A DNA stretch of 64,000 nucleotides. Source: Betaproteobacteria bacterium. Lineage in GTDB: Bacteria > Pseudomonadota > Gammaproteobacteria > Burkholderiales > SG8-39. A program made the translations under genes and the position numbers. Positions 60,775-64,000 of the stretch are shown in pieces (positions within the stretch are counted from its first letter, which is position 1; each line of letters begins with the position of its first letter). The notes under the pieces are model-generated. The model saw nothing but the letters and a program-made list of their open reading frames with translations. It searched no databases and had not been told where the DNA came from. The stretch spans positions 1-64,000 of the forward strand of contig JACRAS010000043.1 in assembly GCA_016234705.1 (NCBI GenBank), given 5' to 3'.

Positions 60775-61344
60775 ATGCCTGGCATTCGGTTTGGCGGCGT
60801 CTGCACCGGCCTTAGCCTGAGTCCGGGCAGTAGCTGCCAGCTCGTCGTCGGCTCGCCCGCGCACAAACCTGCGATACTCGACAGCCTGCTGAGCCAGGTC
60901 AAAGGTTACATTGTCGCGCCCGACGGTGGGCTGATCAGCAATCTGCCGCTGCTCGAGAACATTACGCTGCCGGCGGAGTTTCATCGCGTCGGCAGCGCCG
61001 CGGACAGGGAGAGTCGGTTGCGCGAAGTGACGCGGCATTTCGGCGAAGACGGGACGCTGCTGCGCGCGCTCGACGTCGCGCGCCCCGCGAGCCTGAGCCC
61101 GTGGCAGAAGCGTTTGGCCGGTTTCGTGCGTGCAATGCTGATGGAGCCGGAACTGATCGTGTTCGACTCGCTGTTTGGCGGCATCGGCCGCGCCGACGCA
61201 TCCAAGCTGCGCGAGTTCAAGCGTATTTTCCATCTGCATTTTCCGTTTCGTCAGGTGGTCTTCGTGAACTATGCGGAGGAACCGCTGCTGCGAGGCCTGG
61301 TCGATCAGACCGTCCACCTGCAGGAACCGGCTGCAAGCGTCTAG
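60775..61344 (+). CDS. Degenerate ABC ATPase-like protein linked to an MCE protein
   Basis: This 189-residue protein follows the ABC ATPase plan, but the nucleotide site is eroded. The Walker A position reads VVGSPAHKPAIL, without G-K-S/T. A Q-loop-like PDGGLISNLPLLENITLP is kept. The signature is LSPWQKRLAGFVRAMLMEPE instead of L-S-G-G-Q, and Walker B is LIVFDSLFGGI without the catalytic Glu. The order resembles MlaF-type lipid-transport ATPases, and an MCE (MlaD-type) gene follows 9 bp later. No MlaE permease gene is seen. It probably cannot hydrolyse ATP. GGGGGC precedes the ATG. Confidence 0.75.
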   Translation: MPGIRFGGVCTGLSLSPGSSCQLVVGSPAHKPAILDSLLSQVKGYIVAPDGGLISNLPLLENITLPAEFHRVGSAADRESRLREVTRHFGEDGTLLRALDVARPASLSPWQKRLAGFVRAMLMEPELIVFDSLFGGIGRADASKLREFKRIFHLHFPFRQVVFVNYAEEPLLRGLVDQTVHLQEPAASV

Positions 61345-61353
61345 CGGATCGCC

Positions 61354-62322
61354 ATGGATGCCGACGTCTCCTCTCAACGCAAGCTGCAGCGACCGGTGCT
61401 CTGGTTCGCGCTGATCGCGCTGTTGCTGCTGCTTGCCCTGATCGGCGGCGTCGCCTGGAAGCAGGGCGCGTTCGCCAAGACCACGCAGTTGTATTTCTTT
61501 GCGAAGACGGCCTATGGGATGAACAAGGGCATGGCGGTGAAATTCAGCGGTTTTCGCATCGGTTCCGTGGTGGAGGTGTCGCTCGAACCCAATGGCAGCG
61601 TGAAAGTGCGCATGGTGATCGACAACGCCTACACTCGTTTCGTTCCCAAGGATTCCAAGGCTCACCTGAGCAAGGAGGGATTGATCGGGGCGAGCATCAT
61701 CGAGATCGAACCTGGCGAGAGCGGTGCGCGCCAAGTGGCGGACAACGACGTGCTCGCGTTCGCGCGCCTGCGCGACTTCAACGACCTTGCGGAGGATCTG
61801 GCCGATCAGGTTCAGCCCATTCTGGCAGACGTAAAAAAGATCACCGAATTCATCAATGACCCGGACAGCGATCTGCGCCAGACCGTCAAGAACATCAACA
61901 GGGCTTCCGCCGCACTGGTGGAGACCACGCAGGAGATCAAGCGCCTGGTACAGAACAGCGACCAGCGCGTGGGCGTGGTATCCGGACAGGTCAACACCTT
62001 GCTGGAGAAGGCGGGCGAGCGCCTGGATCAGGTCGGCGCGAGCCTCAAGACCCTGGACGAGAAGATTCCCACCCTGATGCTCAGGGCGGACAAGACCCTG
62101 GAAGACATCCGGGCCGCGAGCGCCAACATCAAGAAAATCACCGACGAGAGCGTCGAACAGGTGCCGGGCCTATTGCGCGACGGCAAAGCCGTCGCCGAGG
62201 ACGCGCGCGAGATCGTGGAAGGAGCGAAGAAGGCTTGGCCGGTGCGCAATTTCGTGACGCCGCAACGAGAAACCCTGATTCCCCTGGATAGCCATGAGAG
62301 CGGCAGCGCCCGGCGCAAGTGA
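61354..62322 (+). CDS. MCE/MlaD-family lipid-transport protein
   Basis: This 322-residue inner-membrane protein has one N-terminal helix (about 15-33) and an MCE domain (about 40-125: QLYFFAKTAYGMNKGMAVKFSGFRIGSVVEVSLEPNGSVKVRMVID, HLSKEGLIGASIIEI). A long periplasmic helical region follows with repeats of polar heptads (residues 135-285). MCE proteins form hexameric rings or tubes that move phospholipids between membranes. It follows the eroded ATPase gene by 9 bp and overlaps the next frame. Confidence 0.93.
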   Translation: MDADVSSQRKLQRPVLWFALIALLLLLALIGGVAWKQGAFAKTTQLYFFAKTAYGMNKGMAVKFSGFRIGSVVEVSLEPNGSVKVRMVIDNAYTRFVPKDSKAHLSKEGLIGASIIEIEPGESGARQVADNDVLAFARLRDFNDLAEDLADQVQPILADVKKITEFINDPDSDLRQTVKNINRASAALVETTQEIKRLVQNSDQRVGVVSGQVNTLLEKAGERLDQVGASLKTLDEKIPTLMLRADKTLEDIRAASANIKKITDESVEQVPGLLRDGKAVAEDAREIVEGAKKAWPVRNFVTPQRETLIPLDSHESGSARRK

Positions 62323-63169
62323 GGTTCGCGCCCCTTCCGGCGCAAGCCGGGCTGGAGGCGTGGCGTGCTTGCAGCCCCTGATCATGCTGTTCGCGCTGAT
62401 CCTGGTTGCCTGCGCCAGCGTGCCGCCCGGACCGCAGAACGCGCGCCTGGCGCAGGCGGCCGACTACAACCGTCGCGGCGAGGCTGCGCTCAAGCAGGGC
62501 GATTATCGCCGCGCGCTGGCCTACTATAGGGAAGCGTTGCGCATCGATTTGTCGGTGGAGCATGCCGAGGGTATCGCCATCAACAGCATCAATCTGGCGC
62601 GGGCGCACCAGCTCGCCGGCGAAAGCGCGCTCGCCCACCAGGCACTGGACAGCCTGCTTGGTGCGAGCGCCTTGCGTCTTGCGCCCGAGTTCGTCGCCGC
62701 CGCGCGGCTGCGCAAAGCCCTGCTTTATCAAGGCGAAGGCAAGCTTGCCGATGCAAACGTCTGGGCAGAGCGCAGCGAGGCGCTGTGCCAGGATGCCGTC
62801 TGCGCATGGCGTGGCACGCTGCTCAATCTGCGTGCGCGCCTCGCCTTGGCGCGCGCGGATGCGGCCGCGGCTCAGGCGCTCGCCGGGCAGGCGCTTGCCG
62901 TCAACCGCGCGCGTGCGGCAGGCGAGGAAATCGCGAACTCATTGCGCCTGCAAGCGGAGGCGAGCATCCGGCAGCAACAGTTCGCGGCGGCGCTCGCGCC
63001 ACTCGATGAAGCTCTGGCGCTGGACAAGGGCTTGGGCCTGACCGGGCGCATCGAGGCCGACCTCGCCTTCATGGGCGAAGCGCATGCCGGCGCGGGAAAT
63101 GCCGAACAGGCGCGCGAGTTTCGGTTGCGTGCCGCAAGCGTGAGCAAACAGCGCCTGCCGGCCGAATAG
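62294..63169 (+). CDS. Hypothetical TPR lipoprotein
   Basis: The frame gives 291 residues from 62294, overlapping the MCE gene by 29 bp. A GTG at 62360 or an ATG at 62384 are alternative starts. Starting at 62360 gives a convincing lipoprotein signal (LIMLFALILVAC, lipobox L-V-A-C). TPR repeats follow: AADYNRRGEAALKQGDYRRALAYYREALRID, INLARAHQLAGESALAHQALD and later helices. It probably works at the outer membrane with the MCE protein, as its position suggests. The start is uncertain. Confidence 0.75.
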   Translation: MRAAAPGASEVRAPSGASRAGGVACLQPLIMLFALILVACASVPPGPQNARLAQAADYNRRGEAALKQGDYRRALAYYREALRIDLSVEHAEGIAINSINLARAHQLAGESALAHQALDSLLGASALRLAPEFVAAARLRKALLYQGEGKLADANVWAERSEALCQDAVCAWRGTLLNLRARLALARADAAAAQALAGQALAVNRARAAGEEIANSLRLQAEASIRQQQFAAALAPLDEALALDKGLGLTGRIEADLAFMGEAHAGAGNAEQAREFRLRAASVSKQRLPAE

Positions 63170-63196
63170 GCTGCGTTAGGGCAAACAGGGAAAGTC

Positions 63197-63361
63197 ATGC
63201 GATTCGGTACCCGCGTAAGTATCCTCCTGGTCGCGAGCCTGCTCGTCTCGCCGCGTCCCTGGGCGCGGGCAATTTCCGGCGACGTTTCCTGCCGGCCGGT
63301 GGTTCCCGTTGATGCGGGTGAGCCAAGTGGACGTGGCTGCACATGCGCGCGCTCGATTTAA
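63197..63361 (+). CDS. Short exported peptide frame, possible truncated gene
   Basis: A 54-codon frame starts at the ATG at 63197 after AGGGAAAG. It encodes a signal-peptide-like MRFGTRVSILLVASLLVSPRPWARA, then a short tail with three cysteines. Its end overlaps the start of the CHASE2 gene by 19 bp. In similar loci a FecR-type exported protein often precedes a CHASE2 protein, so this may be the truncated stub of one. That is conjecture. Confidence 0.35.
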   Translation: MRFGTRVSILLVASLLVSPRPWARAISGDVSCRPVVPVDAGEPSGRGCTCARSI

Positions 63362-64000
63362 TCAAATTCAGGCTGCTGGCCGGCTTCCTGCTGGTGCTCG
63401 GCGTCGGCCTGGCGGTGCAGCAGACAGAGTTGGCGCAGCCGCAGGAGCAATTCCTGCTCGACCGGGAGTTCGGGCTGCTGCGCGCGTTCCGGCCGCAGCC
63501 CGCGCGCAACGATGTAGTCATTATCGGCATAGACGAAGCGAGCCTTGCCGCCGTCCCCGAGCCTTTCGCGCTGTGGCACCCGCATTTGGGCCGGTTTCTC
63601 GCCGCCCTGGGCGAGGCGAGGCCGTCGGTGCTGGGCGTCGATATTGTTCTGCCTTCACGGTCTTTCCATGAACTCATCCCGATGTACGACCAGAAATTGC
63701 TTGCGGGACTGGCGGCGATTCGCGGCAAGGTGCCGCTGGTGCTCGCGCAAACGGTCGATGAGCAAGGCGCATTTCGCAAGATCTTCCCGCCCTTTATTTC
63801 CATGGCCGGCGCAGACCCCCTGGGCTCGGTGGTGGTTTGCCCCGATGCCGACGGCGTGGTGCGCCGCTACGGCGAGACGCGTTGCCACGACAGCGGCAAA
63901 CTCGGCCTGTTCGCCGCGAAAATCGCGAGGAATCTGGGCCTGGAAAACCGATGGGAGGGCTGGATCGATTACACCCTGGGCGATGCATTCACCTATGTGC
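63343..64000 (+). CDS. CHASE2-domain transmembrane signalling protein (N-terminal part, runs off window)
   Basis: The frame is open from the ATG at 63343 to the end of the window (219 codons). It has a first transmembrane helix (about 10-28, LLAGFLLVLGVGLAVQ) and a periplasmic CHASE2 domain: LLDREFGLLRAFRPQ, NDVVIIGIDEASLAAV, HLGRFLAALGEARPSVLGVDIVLP, VVVCPDADGVVRRY. CHASE2 domains precede adenylate cyclase, GGDEF/EAL or kinase outputs. The output lies beyond the window, so the enzyme type cannot be stated. Confidence 0.88.
   Translation, partial: MRALDLIKFRLLAGFLLVLGVGLAVQQTELAQPQEQFLLDREFGLLRAFRPQPARNDVVIIGIDEASLAAVPEPFALWHPHLGRFLAALGEARPSVLGVDIVLPSRSFHELIPMYDQKLLAGLAAIRGKVPLVLAQTVDEQGAFRKIFPPFISMAGADPLGSVVVCPDADGVVRRYGETRCHDSGKLGLFAAKIARNLGLENRWEGWIDYTLGDAFTYV

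Noticed and set aside
1-64000. CRISPR array or prophage
   Set aside because: No regularly spaced repeats and no integrase, capsid, tail or terminase genes were seen on either strand.

Overview
This 64 kb window looks like a chromosomal segment of a high-GC betaproteobacterium, probably Burkholderiales/Rhodocyclales-like. The evidence is several Bug (TctC-type) tripartite-tricarboxylate binding proteins, dctPQM TRAP transporter genes, a glycine-riboswitch gcvTHP operon, a LapD/LapG pair, and many c-di-GMP proteins. No rRNA, tRNA, phage or CRISPR array was seen. All functional calls come from reading the translated sequence by eye; no database search was possible.

Layout. (1) 1-6.1 kb: a TRAP transporter locus with three tandem DctP binding-protein genes (the first cut by the window edge), then dctQ, dctM and a class III CoA-transferase. 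(2) 6.3-9.4 kb: an active-looking PAS/GAF/GGDEF/EAL protein. (3) 9.6-25 kb: a catabolic island for an aromatic or organic acid. It holds an amidohydrolase, a 3-hydroxybenzoate 6-hydroxylase-like flavoprotein, three Bug proteins, an NMT1-like binding protein, two KstD/fumarate-reductase-like flavoproteins (one with a ferredoxin), two ornithine-cyclodeaminase-family enzymes, a LysR regulator and a PaaK-like CoA ligase. The island carries rearrangement scars: a 1,025-bp duplicated Bug block whose two copies abut a fumarylacetoacetate-hydrolase remnant and a LysR remnant. (4) 25-28.6 kb: a sulfide-type module. An internally deleted cysteine desulfurase and an outer-membrane protein tail lie next to an SQR-like flavoprotein, a DsrE-like protein and a sterol-desaturase-family protein. 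These are divergent from an ArsR-rhodanese fusion regulator, with two perfect dyads at its promoter.

(5) 28.7-35.5 kb: an acyl-CoA dehydrogenase, a chromosomal ccdAB toxin-antitoxin with a 21-bp operator on its promoter, and a tandem glycine riboswitch controlling gcvT-gcvH-gcvP. (6) 35.5-46.5 kb: c-di-GMP signalling. There is a degenerate GGDEF/EAL LapD-like receptor with its LapG-like protease, then two convergent HD-GYP phosphodiesterases, one of which has an N-terminal ethylene-receptor (ETR1)-like membrane domain. (7) 46.6-56 kb: a DUF349 protein, an AmiD-like lipoprotein amidase, acyl-CoA dehydrogenases and enoyl-CoA hydratases, and glgC. One enoyl-CoA hydratase gene is flanked by two direct copies of a hairpin-bearing intergenic repeat. 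(8) 56-64 kb: a YHS protein, a class III cyclase with TPRs, small zinc-ribbon proteins, an alpha/beta hydrolase, and a cluster of a Walker-A-less ABC ATPase, an MCE protein, a TPR lipoprotein and a CHASE2 protein that runs off the end.

The strongest candidates for follow-up are the ETR1-like HD-GYP sensor, the double-dyad ArsR-rhodanese/SQR switch, the apparently dead ABC ATPase paired with an MCE protein, the duplicated Bug block with its gene remnants, and the two uncharacterised intergenic repeat families.
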